A DNA stretch of 64,000 nt from Clavaria fumosa (GCA_951802425.1 OX637794.1:1550001-1614000); one strand, 5' to 3'; shown: positions 32,831 through 44,577, counted from the stretch's first letter. The notes: a model not told the origin generated them from the letters alone. Translations and numbers: made by a program.

Positions 32831-33840
32831 ATGGTATCCCGACGACTCATGGGCGTTTGGGCGTTCTTTGACTTCTGTCTCCTCGGCACCGGAATTGTTA
32901 CCTTGGTCTTGTCCATCGTGTGGCGAGCACCGGATCTGTTAATGAACATGATCTTCGGCACACATGAACTGACAGGTAGTACTTTTCCTCCGGCTCTCTT
33001 TCATCACTGCTGACATGCTTCTCCCACTGTGCCTCTCTCAGCTGGAACGGTCTTAGGAATATCTCTGCTCGTCACTTTCGCCTTTTCAATAGGTGCTATC
33101 GTGCAGAGAAACCACGTCACGATAGGACTCGTAATTCTAAACTGGCTCCTCATCATGGACTCTATAGGCATCCTTCTCCTCGCCACCGTCATCTGGTTCT
33201 TCACGCTCAGGGAGCGCGACAACTTGCATGCCGTGTACACAACACTAAGTCCAGAGAGTAGGATCACCCTCCAAGACAAGGTTCGCCCGTCCACTACAGG
33301 ATTGTTACTTCATGGTTACTAATTGTTTGTGCTATCCTAATGCTTAGTTTCGATGCTGCGGCTACTTCAACTTGAGCGATCTCGTCGAGTTCGGAGGCAG
33401 CTTTTGCAAGGACCCTTCGTTCATCCAAAGTCCGGCATTTCTTGGGAATGACAGCGGCCTTTCGTCTGCATGCGTTGGGCCTATAGCGTCTGCCGCCGAC
33501 CAGTTGATGAACCATGTCTTCACGTAAGTCGCTTGTCTGTTCTCACAGGACGAAACATTCTAACGCATTCACGCTGCAGAACGGTGAGAAAGACTCTCAA
33601 GTCCTTTTTCTCCCTTTTTCTCTGCCCATACTCACCCGGCATGCATACAGACTTACGGATTCATGGCCGTTATTGTCGGGTTAATCCTGACTTCGTTGTG
33701 TGTGATCAACAAGGTGCGTCATTGACAGACAATCGACTTCGATAGCGTTCTGATGATCGGCCCCTCACTTATTCCAGCGACTCGAAGATGAGCGATTCAA
33801 GAAAATTGATTCCAAGCGCGGAGGCAAAGGTTTCGTCTGA
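32831..33840 (+). CDS. Tetraspanin
   Basis: Four-helix membrane scaffold protein. I place six exons at 32831-32975, 33042-33280, 33348-33523, 33580-33583, 33651-33713 and 33778-33840, giving 229 residues. Helix 1 is FFDFCLLGTGIVTLVLSI, helix 2 VLGISLLVTFAFSIGAI, helix 3 IGLVILNWLLIMDSIGIL and helix 4 GFMAVIVGLILTSLCVI. The large loop begins FRCCGYFN, the Cys-Cys-Gly hallmark, and has two further Cys (SFCKDP and SACVG). The exon of only four bases (AACG) between the third and fifth exons is needed to keep the frame into TYGFMAVIVG. An in-frame ATG at 32738 would add 31 residues. I prefer 32831 because tetraspanins begin just before helix 1. Fungal members act in hyphal polarity and, in some plant pathogens, in appressorium function. 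Confidence 0.85.
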
Positions 33841-34121
33841 GCGAGACCTGCGAATCCCACCTGTTTAACGTCATATCTCTCCCTGGATCCTTTTCGCCTC
33901 TCCCAATTTTTTTTCTTCTCGCATTCCGATTTTTGAGTGGAGCTTGTGGTTGATCTACACCGTACATACATCTCGTCGTCGCAATAGTTATAGTGGACTG
34001 GACGTTTAATCAGGCCGGATCGCTTCTACGTTCGTTACCGCATGCCATTATGTAACCCCATTGCATTGCATTGAAATAATTTCAGCTGGGAGGCTGCGGC
34101 CAGATCACGAGGCTTAAGCGC

Positions 34122-35366
34122 ATGCCTCGAGCGCGAGCGCGAAAGAAGTGCGTCCCCGTCACTCGTAGCAGCAGTCTGCTGTCCGCCGCGGCGAACGGCA
34201 GTGCCACCGCCACGCCTGAGCGCACGCGCAAGCTCATCCGCCGTTTCCATCTACTGCTCAAGAAACGAGCCCGGCTGGTCACTGCACAGCGAGGTCCCAG
34301 CGCGCGTGACGGGGCCAGCGTCTCGCGGGACGACCACTGCAACGGCAGCGAGGATGACGAGGGGCGGGCACGCGAGCTGAGAGAGGTGGAGCGCGAGATG
34401 GATGCCCTCGGCGGGCTGAGCGCCTACCAGCGCATGTCATGCGCCGGCCAGGGGCGCGACCGCGGCGGGTCTACTGAGAAGGTGCTGATCGGATGGCTGA
34501 GGGAGCTGCGCGCGGCCGGTTGGCCGAAGCCCGGATCTCCCTCGAAAAGCGGTCGCCAGGATGCAGGCATCGAATCGGAGAGAGGCGCGAGCGGCCTATG
34601 GTGCGTTTTTGTGCGTGCTCTTTTCGCTTGGATGTACGTCTCCCGTGGGTTAGGTATAACAGAAATCCGGCGACTCGGTCGTCGCCTCGCGTGCTGCGCT
34701 TGCTTGAGGTGGGCGCGCTCGAGCCGGATAGCTACCAGTCGTGCCGCGCGTGGATCGAGTGCACGCGCATCGATCTGCGCTCCAGACACCCGGCCATACG
34801 GGAGCAGGATTTCTTTCTCATGGACGAGGCGGAACACAGGGGCAAGTGGGACGTGATTAGCCTCAGCTTGGTGCTGAATTATGTTCCGGACCCGAGTGGT
34901 AGAGGTGAGTGTCCCGACTATTCATTCCCTCTGTTGCCTCGTGAGGTGTTGCACGTCTGACGGCGTCAACGAAGGTCGGATGCTTCGTATGGCACACGAT
35001 ATGCTCTCGCCCGAAGGCTATCTTTTCCTTGCAGTGCGTTGTATCTCCGTCTGACTCCTGGACGACCTTTTTATGCGCCCCCATTTGACAACGCTTCACT
35101 TGCAGCTTCCCTTACCCTGCGTGCTCAACTCGCGATACTTGACGCCGTCTCATCTGGAGCACCTTATGGAGTTTGTTGGCTTCGTCGAGGTCAGGCATCG
35201 ATGGAGGATCGGAGGGAAAATGGCGTATTGGATGTTTGGCAAAAGGGATGGGGAAAGTTCCGCCACTGTTCGCTCACAATTATCGCTTGTAGGGGAAACG
35301 TTCAGGAAAAAGACGGTGCTTCGAAGGGGTAGTTACAGGAACAACTTTTCTGTATTGGTTGAGTGA
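34122..35366 (+). CDS. BMT2: 25S rRNA adenine-N1 methyltransferase Bmt2
   Basis: Nucleolar S-adenosylmethionine-dependent enzyme that methylates N1 of an adenine (A2142 in yeast) in the large-subunit rRNA. Exons are 34122-34600, 34654-34904, 34975-35033 and 35106-35366, giving 349 residues. The N-terminus is very basic (MPRARARKK), fitting nucleolar import. Family blocks are LGGLSAYQRMSCAGQGRDRGG, EKVLIGWLRELRAAG, then the SAM-binding RLLEVGALEPDSY. IDLRSRHPAIREQDFF, KWDVISLSLVLNYVPDPSGR and GRMLRMAHDMLSP follow. LFLALPLPCVLNSRYLTPSH and GGKMAYWMFGK complete the C-terminal half. The joined frame across the 34601-34653 intron gives YNRNPATRSSPRVLRLLEVG. Base composition of exon 1 is notably GC-rich compared with neighbouring genes. 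Confidence 0.9.
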
Positions 35367-35400
35367 CTTGAATGGATCGACTTTTTTAAGTTAAAAAGTT

Positions 35401-35498
35401 GGGCGATGGGGGAATCGAACCCACGACCTCTGGATTGCAGCTTCACAAGCTGTCATGCTATGAGACCAGCGCTCTGAAACCAACTGAGCTAATCACCC
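35401..35498 (-). tRNA. tRNA-Met(CAT), elongator type, with intron
   Basis: Read on the minus strand, the acceptor arms GGGTGAT and ATCGCCC pair with one G-T. The D stem GCTC/GAGC encloses AGTTGGTTTCA. The anticodon stem CTGGT/TCCAG ends in the T-T mismatch known from yeast elongator tRNA-Met, and the loop is CTCATAA with anticodon CAT. The T arm is GTGGG-TTCGAAT-CCCCC-like. A 23-nt intron (35436-35458) interrupts the loop after position 37, leaving a 75-nt mature tRNA. It lies 35 bp after the BMT2 stop and 104 bp before the D-lactate dehydrogenase start. Confidence 0.9.
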
Positions 35499-35602
35499 GT
35501 GTAATTCACCTCCGTTAAGGCCATCGCTCTGAGACAAATGAGTCGGAGACGACCATCGTAGTGCACCTGACATAAGCGCTTTCAAGAACTTACTCATTCA
35601 CT

Positions 35603-38076
35603 ATGCTTGTTGGATCATTCCTGAACCGCCGCGTGCATTCCCTACTGCTCTCCAGTTGTCTCAGGCCAGTGTCCAGGCGAGCGGTGCTTCAGCTGCAACG
35701 AGCACGTTCGGACTCTCCGGCGTATTCGCCATCGCCGTACACCGCCCAGAGGGTCGCGTTGGCAGTGGTCGTAGCGTTCGCCGTGGGGACCCAATTAGGA
35801 GCGAAACTGAGTAATGGCAAAAGCTCTATGACACCAGCAACGGCGCATAAAGTAGCTGGTGAGACAAGGACGCGTGCTGAAGACGAATCTGTCGCGTTCG
35901 CTTCGAACTACGCCTCTCCTGAACAGCTCGCGCTTGCGATAGAAGATCTACGCAAGCTTTTTCCGGGCCCCGGCCAGGTGGACACCACGCCAGAGGTCTT
36001 GCAGACTTATGCGTCTCCCGAGACGTCGCATCACCCCCCGTCCTCGCACGCCGTCGTCGTGCACGTTCGGAGCACGGACGACGTTGTCAAAGTTGTGAAC
36101 ATCGCCCGGGCGTACAGGGTTCCCATCACCCCGTACGGCGGCGCGACGAGTCTGGAAGGCCACATCGCTGGGGTAACGTATCGTGTGTCGCTTAGCACAC
36201 GTCCGCTGCTCGCAGAATGGGGTGTCCTTTGTTCAATATTCTGCATCACAGCATCCTTCTGGAGATATTTGCATCGACTTGTCGGAAATGAACCGCATCA
36301 TCGAAATCCATGGTAGTGATGATTTCGTAGAGGCTGAGAATTGAACTCTAAATACGCACTTGGTCAAGAGGATGACGCAGACATCGTCTGTGAAGCTGGA
36401 ATTCAATGGGAAGACATCAATCGCGCCCTACAAGAGAAAGGCATTCCACTCTTCTTCCCCGTGAGCCTACTGTCGACTGGTCCTATCAATCATTTTCTCT
36501 AATATTTTTGAATTGGCTTATAGTTGGATCCTGGCCCTGGTGCAGTGAGTGTCCTTGTCGTTGTACTTGCATTTGCTGAGGCTCCCTGCGAAGACCATTG
36601 GAGGGATGATTGCAACTGGCTGTAGTGGCAGTGAGAGCCTCTCTGACGTTCCTCTTGTTCATTCTTTAACCCATAGCACAAGCAAACGCTGTCAGATATG
36701 GAACTGCCCGAGGAGAGTGGTTCCTTAATCTTGTACGTTGGAGTGGAGTTCAATCTCGTTGCTTGTGTTTAAGTACATTCTTTCAGACGGTGGTACTCCC
36801 CTCGGGAAAGGTAATCAAAACCCGCAGAAGGGCTAGAAAATCATCCGCCGGTTTCGATTTGGCCAAATTATTCGTTGGGTCAGAGGGTACCCTGGGAATT
36901 GTGACTGAGGGTGCGATACATCTTCTCTTCTGCAGAATCCCTCGCTGAATGTTAATCTCACCAGCCACACTTCGTCTCGCCCCAAGATTACCTACAAAAG
37001 TTGCCATAGCGCAGTTTCCGGGTGTGCAAAACGCTGTGGATGCAGTGCAAGAGATTCTGACTAGCCCGTATGGCACCCATATTCGTGGGTGTTCATTTGC
37101 TAAACAAAACCCAAGCATGCAACTTTAACAACCCCTTCTTCGACTTCTTCAATAGAATGCGTGGAATTGCTTGACGACGATAGTGAGCGATCTCACCGTG
37201 ACTATAGTCGAGATCTCATTACTGACACGTGCGATAAGTGATGAAAGCCATCAATAGCGGCGGTGTTGTTGACGTACCTTATCCTATCGAGGATACTTTG
37301 TTCTTCAAAATACAAGGCGATGAAGACTCCATCCGCAGGACGGCTGAAACCATTCAGGAAATTATCAAGAAATATGGCAGCCGAAAGTTTGAATTTGCGG
37401 CCACGGACGAAGCTGCGGAGACTATGTGGCAGAATCGAAAGTACGCGCTCATTGCGACACTGTCTTCCATGCCAGGCTATCGAAATGTACCTACAGACGT
37501 GTGGTAAGTCCTTGGTCACTTCAGGCCGTTCTACAAGTGTCACCGTGCTCTAGCGTTCCCGTTTCTTGTTTACCACAATTGGTGTATGAGACGAAGAAAG
37601 ACTTCGCGGAACACAATATTCAATCTACTATCCTTGGTCACGTCGGAGACGGTATTTATCCACTTTATGGTCGAGTGTTAATTTCCACCTGACATCGTGC
37701 TATCCATAGGCAACTTCCACGCTATGGTCCTGTTCAAAGATGATGTAGAATTGGAAAGAGCGGAGGCAGCTGTCCATCGGCTTGTCCAACGAGCTATTTC
37801 CCTCGATGGAACATGTATAACAATTCTCCATTTAATTCTGTCCGCTTTGCCTGATCTCGTTCGTAAAAGGTACTGGAGAACATGGCGTAGGTGTCGGCAA
37901 GAGAGAGTACCTAATCGACGAGCTAGGTCTGGAAACCGTGAAACTCATGAGAACTATCAAGAAAGCCATAGATCCGCTTAACATCTTCAACCCCGGCAAG
38001 GTGTTGTGCTTTGCTGACAATATCTCAGCCGTTCTGCTCACTTGACATTCAGCTGTATCCTGATCTTCCTGACTAG
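35603..38076 (+). CDS. DLD1: Mitochondrial D-lactate dehydrogenase (cytochrome c)
   Basis: FAD enzyme of the mitochondrial inner membrane that oxidises D-lactate to pyruvate and passes electrons to cytochrome c (EC 1.1.2.4). The N-terminus is rich in Arg and Ser ([13 protein letters not shown]...SRRAV), followed by a hydrophobic stretch ([16 protein letters not shown]), as expected for an inner-membrane presequence. The FAD domain shows [33 protein letters not shown] and [14 protein letters not shown]. It continues with [26 protein letters not shown] and [21 protein letters not shown]. The C-terminal domain has the substrate and flavin residues in [13 protein letters not shown] and [15 protein letters not shown], ending in [17 protein letters not shown] with TAG 38074-38076. 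Many short introns break it; the exon after GHIAG starts at CATCCTTCTGG, giving the expected GHPSGD. Confidence 0.92.
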
Positions 38077-38286
38077 GCTTATGAAAGGATAACAACACCA
38101 AGTATAGAAGCAGGGATGGAATCTACCGCATTATGACTGTATATATATGTAGGGAAGGTTGAATACCACCTTCCCAAAATGTCATGTGAACGGGTACAAA
38201 ACATCAGATAAATCGGGTTGCTCACATACTTAGCGGCGTCACTCAATCCCCTTAGGGGTTCATTGTTATAGTACCATCGCCTTAGG

Positions 38287-40895
38287 ATGCGGACACTCTC
38301 GATACTGCACTGGAACGACGTTTACAGGATCGCTCCTCAGAAAGTCTCTCCAACCACCAGCGACACCATCGATGTGACACAGTTTGCAACCCTCCTAGAC
38401 ACCCTTCGCTCGAGTTGGCCTCTGCGAGCGGATGGAAAGAGAGATGGGCTGAGCCTGTTCTCCGGAGACGTGTTCTCTCCTTCCACGGAGTCCTCGGTGA
38501 CGAGAGGGAGCCATATGGTACGCCTTCCAGGTTCGCTCGCTCGAGCAGATCGATGCTCATTACTGTGAATGTAAAGGTTCCAGTCATGAACGAACTCGCG
38601 CCTGATGTATCCCTGACTGGTCCGTTTTCATTGTGCCGCTTCTTTGGTCCGTGTTTGATATGCTTGAAGGCAATCATGATTTTGATTTTGGTTGGTACTT
38701 TATTTCGCCCTACCATTACGGGAATTCTGAGTGGCCCCCGCAGGTTACCCTCATCTCACTAAGCTCATCAAAGATACAAAGTTTGTGAGGAAAGCAGCAT
38801 TCTGATCATATTGAGACTAATGTGTCTAAAGCCCTGGCTATTAAGCAACGTCATCGACACTACGACGATGAAAGTCCCAGAGTGTCTCAACGAATTCCAC
38901 ATTCTCGAGCGAGCCGGGGTTCGTGTGGGCGTGATCGGTCTTATAGAGAGGTGATATTCTCAATCAACGACCTTGCGCCTTGCGGTTCTGACCTTTGTTG
39001 ACGCTAGGGACTGGATTGCCACAGTGCCTTCTTGGCCAACAAGTTTTGAATATAGAGATATGACGGATGTTGGGATGAATCTTTCGCGGAAGCTGCGCGA
39101 TCCGGAAGGAGAATATAGGTGCGACGTCATCATCGCCTTGACACATGCGAGGTTTGTCGTCCATTCGTTTCCCAAACGTAGACCCGCTTTCTAAAGAGGC
39201 TTTTCAGACTACCAAATGTAACGTTTTTCCCTACAGTAAGTTATGTCTCTGAATCACAGCGCGCAGGACATATCACTGGCGAAAAGTCTTTTTGCCCTCT
39301 CCCCTGCGTATCAACGCGAGACACCAACCGCGGATCGGCATGGTGTTGACGTCATCCTGGGTGGTCACGATCATTTCTATTTTGCGTCCAAAGGGGTGAC
39401 TTCATGGGAAGGTTTCGACGTTACTCAGACAGTCTTAGGCTCAGAGGAGGACTGCGGAGATGTCTTGGTAGTGAAGAGCGGGTGTGATTTCCGATACCTC
39501 AGCCAATTGACTCTTGAATTAGAAGCCACCCCAGAGGGCAGTGCCAGAAGAATGATAATCAAGAAAATTGACGGTGAGACTGCAATGACATTGGGACTGC
39601 CAGTGGTGTGCTGATATTCACTTGAAGGGAAACGACATATCACCATGCCAAATTCCAAATCATCGCAGGTCATGGCCGATATATTAAAGTCACTCCTTTC
39701 GAACGTTTCTCTTGCTCTCAAAGCTCCCGTCTGCAAGACAGCTGTAAAGTTAGATCTTCGTTCAGAAACGATCCGGCTTGAGGAGTCGGCGGCCGGAAAC
39801 TGCTTCGCAGACATCTTCCGCTATTCCTATGATGACGCGTTGCGCTTGAAAGGCTTGGGAGGCGCAGACGGAGTTCTCATTTGTGCTGGTGCTCTGCGGG
39901 GTGATTCTGAATATGGACCTGGTATGGAGACCCTTTCCTCTGACACGAGCTTTTGTAAATGGTGTGGTGCACAGGCGAAATTACGCTGGGGGATATCCTC
40001 GAGATCTTGCCTTTCGAAGATCCGCTTGTCGTCCTCGAAGTGGATGGGGAGGTCCTGTGGGCAGCACTTGAAGCGGCCTTATCAAAATGGCCGGCTCAGG
40101 AGGGGTGAGTGCCGTCGTGTCCGTGTATATCGGGAAATTAAATCATAACATATTTCACAAGCCGCTTTCCGGTTGTGTCGGGCATTCGTGTCACTTGGGA
40201 CTCGCGCCGGCCTCCTGGCCAGCGTGTCAGAGGCGTCTGGCTTGTGAAAGAAACTCAATCGGATGGCGACTCTGCGTTTTCTTCTAGAGAAGATCTAAGC
40301 ATTCCAAATCAGGAGGAAATCAAGCGCGAAATTGGAGGGCGCTATTACAAGATAATAACCAGAGAATATTTGGCACGGGGACACGATGGGTTTTCATCGC
40401 TGCATGGTAACAAATATCTTGTAAATGACGAAGAAGGCCAGATCATGAGCGCGATAGTTCGGAGATACTTCCTGGCAAGTTTCATGTGCAATCGAATGAA
40501 ATTAACTCACAATTGGCGTATAGGGTGCTCAATATGTGAAGAGGATGTCGATGGAAATAGATAATCGAGAAACGAGTGTGTTACACACTGACACCTTGCC
40601 AGCAGTTTTACGAGAGAAAGCGAGACAAGAACGTCGGCGTAACAAACCCGCCAGGGCTGGCTCAAACGCATCACAGAGGTGGAAGCTCGCCATAGATTGG
40701 GTCTGTTCCCGCTCAAAGCGGCATTACCAAGATCATCTTGGGGTTGCTTGCAGAGAACATATGAGCGAGGTTGATTGTTTCAACGGAGAAAGGGTAAGAG
40801 CCGGAAGGTCTGGCACTGGCCCCACGGCACATGGCGATTTGATCACTATAAGTCCTACCATAGATGGTAGACTTAAGGACGAGGCAAGGCAGTGA
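38287..40895 (+). CDS. 5'-nucleotidase/2',3'-cyclic phosphodiesterase family protein
   Basis: Calcineurin-like metallophosphatase with a C-terminal 5'-nucleotidase domain (UshA-type architecture). ATG 38287 begins MRTLSILHWNDVYRI, carrying the first metal ligands. Then come LFSGDVFSPS, TGNHDFDFG (split by an intron near 38670), LLSNVIDTT, GVIGLIERDWI, ALTHAR and VDVILGGHDHFY, so the metal site is complete. The C-terminal domain has ESAAGNCFADIFRYSYD, CAGALRGDSEYGPG, GDILEILPFEDPLVVLEVDG and VSGIRVTWDSRRPPG, with the substrate-stacking aromatic region. There is no signal peptide, so unlike bacterial UshA it is probably cytosolic. The intron at 40475-40523 begins with GC instead of GT. The basic tail after 40530 has no counterpart that I know, and an undetected intron is possible there. 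Confidence 0.88.
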
Positions 40896-40972
40896 TCAAT
40901 TAATGTGCATTGGTGAACGATCTTCGAGAAATTACCCAGTGGATCATGTGTTACAGAGGATATAAATTACCA

Positions 40973-41635
40973 TCAGAGCGTGGCGCGCAGTTGAGCATTG
41001 CCAATCGTTGGCGTAGGGGGTGGATCCAGAAACAGAACTCGCCAGTAATGGGTCATCAGACCGATGGAAGACCCAATGCCTGCGCCACCCAAGAACACTG
41101 TAGTAGCGATTAGAATGACAGGCTCTGAGACAGGAAAGGGAGGGTGCGTACAATCTACAACTGGAGCTCGTTTCCATAATAAAGCCGGAGTCATGACGGA
41201 ACAAAGGATACCACCAATGGTGGAATGGTCGGCTGCCCGTACGCGCATGGCCTGTATTAACCTGAGCATGCGCAAAGCATGGCGTGACGCGAAGACCATA
41301 CATCGTATTCACACTTGAGTCGTCTAGTCCGCAAGATGTCTGGCTTAGATTTAGCTGCCCGCACGGACTCGACTCCAAAACCGGCTGCACAACCTACACG
41401 GCACCATAAAAGAATCAGAATGACAAGTGGGCAGAAACCCACCAACTGCACCGCCAAGCCAAGTCGTCCGGAGTACGCGCTTGGTAGACAACATATTCAT
41501 ATTCGTATGGCGCTTGAGGATCAGACCACACGCGATGTAGCACGGGGGTACCAGTAGGGAGCAGGCTTGGTAACCCACTGTCATTGCATGTCGGACGAGA
41601 AACGCTTTGTCCTCGTCCGTCGTTGTCGCTCTCAT
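40973..41635 (-). CDS. Small membrane protein of unknown function
   Basis: I do not recognise a named family, although the layout resembles short membrane proteins common in Agaricomycetes. Exons join from ATG 41635 (MRATTTDEDKAFLVRHAMTVGYQ) through a glycine-rich helix (LGGAVGGCAAGFGVESVRA) to ILRTRRLKCEYDVW. They continue as LIQAMRVRAADHSTIGGILC, VMTPALLWKRAPV and a second glycine helix, VFLGGAGIGSSIGLMTHYW. Stop TGA is at 40973-40975. The product is about 150 residues with two to three short Gly-rich membrane segments that could pack as a hairpin. The stop is 77 bp from the convergent 5'-nucleotidase gene, and the start is 143 bp from the divergent acidic-protein gene. Confidence 0.65.
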
Positions 41636-41778
41636 GGTGAGTGTGAGCCACACCGCGGAATCGCGTACCGCGCACGAGCCACCTGACGTAAGCGGAGCCT
41701 AGTCATTAGAGTTCCATTCGCACCCCTCCTCCTTTTGCTCTTGACCGGCTTGACCTTCCAACGTTGTCCACCGCAACA
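41636..41778. promoter_or_regulatory. Short bidirectional promoter
   Basis: Only 143 bp separate the start codons of the membrane-protein gene (minus) and the acidic-protein gene (plus). The plus-strand half has CT-rich and CCTCC stretches before the ATG. No TATA box is visible. A shared promoter is inferred from spacing. Confidence 0.45.
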
Positions 41779-44577
41779 ATGTCAACGGCTACACTTGATA
41801 CACAAATGCTTGACTTTGACGTTCCTATCGACCGCGACGTAACTATGCATTCTTTGGGGACTCCAATGGATGACGATTCTCAGAGTCAGAGAGTGCCAAT
41901 GGATGAGGAGCCTTACGATGAAGCGATGGAAGACGAGCAAGAATATTATGATGTTGAAGTGTACGATGTTCCACAGATCCCAACGCCACCAGACATCGAA
42001 CTACTTCCTGCGACGTTGGACGAGGAACTACAAGACCAACCAGATTTTGGGGTGTTTTCCTTGCCGATTCCTACAGATCCTTCCGCATCAGCGGCCCCTG
42101 TCGAACATCCTGTCGAACATCTTGTGACCTCTTTCGTTGCAGAGACAAGCCATACAGATCAAATTGATATCCCTCCGGTTGAGGCTGCGCCTTCGCAGGA
42201 ACCACCTTCTGTTCCTGAAATTCTCCCGGTTGAACGCTCATGGGAAGTAGATCAGGATCCAAACGCTCTTGAAGTTGCACCCGTTCAAGTCGAGAAAGGG
42301 ATTGTATACCCCGCCGATAACTCTGAGGTTGGCGAGCCGGAGCTTCATGCCCATCATTCTGACGTGCATCGCACGACGACTTCCTTCGGGACTAATGACG
42401 AGGATGGCGAAACTCCTGTTGCTACCCATCAGGAACTCAGCGGTGATCCGCATGAGATATCGGAAGGGGTCTTCATTGACCCACCTCCAGCTGTTCTTCT
42501 CTCATTCTCCTCTTCGACCTCCAACGAACAAGAATGCGCGTTTTTCAATCAACCCCTTGCTACCCCTCGCTCGAATACCCCAGCCCAAGTTCTGACACTT
42601 TTCTTACATAATCGTCCCACGCTGTATTACGAGCCGCTCGCGCATGTTTTCAAAGCGCTGAGACAAGACGCCCTGTTCGCCGCTAGGCTCCCGGATGCCG
42701 TCGAAGGCGAGTTGGTGCTGGATGCTTACGACATAGCGCTTGTTATATCTGAGGTTTGTACTCTCAAATCTTTGAGTCTCCTTGAAAACTTAAAGTTCTC
42801 ACACAGGATAATATTTATGCCCGTGAAATCACTCTGCACGATTTGAATGTGATCCACGATGGATTAGAGCTTCGCGGTCCACTAAGGGTACAACTAGGGA
42901 CCGTGTTGCCCAGGTTCATTACTCGGTATCATTTATTGCAGGAGCGAATCAGTATTGCGGCCAATACGGTACCTGGAGAAGCATACGACGAGCGCAGTGA
43001 AGGTGAGTACTCGTTCCCATTTTTCAGGCTTATATTCAACGTATTTCAGCGCAATACCACGAAGAAATCCAAGCCCTTGAGGACGGAGGACACGACACAG
43101 AAGAAGACCCGAAGAACGACATCGAGGATCAGCACCAATCGCACCCCCCAAGCCGCGAGTCAGACTCAAACGACGACATCGATGGTCAGCACGAATCTCA
43201 CTCAAGCCACAAGCCAGAGCCGTCTGCAGATCAAGTAAACCTTAAAGGTGAATCCGAATCTCTACCGGACGATCAGCATGGGGACGTAGGAGATTCAGTT
43301 CCGCTCGAAGCCGCGTCCCCCCAGAAGGGCGCTGACATAACATCCAAAAGTGATGAGGGGCGTCATGATGCGCATTTAGACACCGTCCATGCTGGCGACG
43401 AAGGCGCTGTTGCGCGTGAGGGGAATGTAGTGTCTCCGACGGAGGGCGTTGGCTCCGATAATCCTGATGAACCCGGTATAGTTCATCACCCAGATCAAAT
43501 ATCGGAATACGACAATCCAGAGGATGACTCTGAAAATTCTCACGACCCCGATGTTCATCCACTAGAGCATCCATCGGAGTACGACAATCTAGAAGAGGAT
43601 GGCGTGCACGCTGATGAATACAATGATCTGGCCTCTGAAATTCATGAAGAAGGCGACACTGTTGGGGTTGGGGACGGTGAACACCACGAGTTGTATAGCG
43701 AGGGCCACGACAATGACGAGGGCCACGAGGATGACGAGGGCCACGACAATGACGAGCCTGAGAATGGTCAAATTGAAGTCGTGACAGCAGAGGATTTTTA
43801 CAAGGGGCACCGGGTTGAGGACGCAGAGTATGACGATGGAGCCAACTCGTTTTCGCGTGACCTAGCAACTCCACAGGTACAAGAAACAGCTGGTTCGTAT
43901 TCATTCTATAACGTCCATCGTCTATGTGACTTAGCTTTCCGGCTTTATAGAGAGTCATCCCGCGAGCTCTACCGCGCCAGCTGCCGACGGAGAAGTAGAA
44001 GATGGTATGCTAAAACCTATTCTGATTGCGAGTTGCCTTCTCACATGGGTTACCTCTCAGACTATCACCCTGTCGTCCCTGTTTCCCGCAATGCTGAACA
44101 TCTCCAGGGTGTAGATGAGTCGGATTTGAATTTCCTTGCCATGTTGGAACGTGAAGCAGAATTGACTGGTTTGTGATCGTTGCCTCAACTGGCCTCTTAT
44201 GTTGACTTTTTTTTTTAAGATCCAGATAATATAGCATCAAACGTGAATCTCGAGGCATCTCCTGAGGCATCTCCTGAGGAAGCCGGACTTGACCTCACCA
44301 CACCTTACGTGGACTGGGACGAGGATTTCGATGGTGAGGGCGAAGGTGACCCGTCACTTACGTGGGATCTGCAAGACGATCTCGGCGCAGTTTCTCCCCA
44401 GAGCTCTGTCACGCTCTCTTCCACGAAAACAACGTCGAAAAGGATATTTGAGGAGATCGACGAAACAATTTACGCCTTGCCGTCCAGTCCATCTGGTTTG
44501 TTTGCGCCTTCTTTTACATATATCAAACCCTAACAGAATTGATCGTAGATTCTAAGCGTTTTCGTACCAAAATCTGA
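41779..44577 (+). CDS. Large acidic, probably disordered protein of unknown function
   Basis: No family I can name. ATG 41779 starts MSTATLDTQMLDFDVPIDRD. The first exon is very rich in Glu, Asp, Pro and Ser. A more ordered segment follows around 42580-42990, with PAQVLTLFLHNRPTLYY, ALRQDALFAARLPDAVEGEL and GLELRGPLRVQLGTVLPRF. Another acidic, His-rich region contains three tandem 18-nt units (43700-43753) and SEYDN repeats. Later segments are SFYNVHRLCDLAFRLY and VDWDEDFDGEGEGD. The last exon ends SDSKRFRTKI with TGA 44575-44577. A conserved helical block inside acidic tails, with a basic C-terminal tip, suggests a nuclear chromatin- or transcription-related factor. That is inference only. 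Confidence 0.75.
43700..43753 (+). repeat. Three tandem 18-nt coding repeats
   Basis: Three consecutive copies of an 18-base unit of the type GAGGGCCACGACAATGAC encode EGHDND, EGHEDD and EGHDND. They are in frame within the acidic protein, so changes in copy number would not break it. Confidence 0.8.

Noticed and set aside
34601..34653. Apparent frame shift in BMT2 between the EKVLIGWLREL and RLLEVGAL blocks
   Set aside because: A normal 53-nt GT-AG intron joins the two frames exactly.
35039..35332. Second open frame overlapping the end of BMT2
   Set aside because: It is out of phase with the LPLPCVLNSRYLT block. A shadow of the last BMT2 exon.
43376..43958. Long minus-strand open frames opposite the acidic protein
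   Set aside because: These are reverse reads of acidic GAN/GAG codons with no family motif. The plus-strand frame has consistent splice joins.
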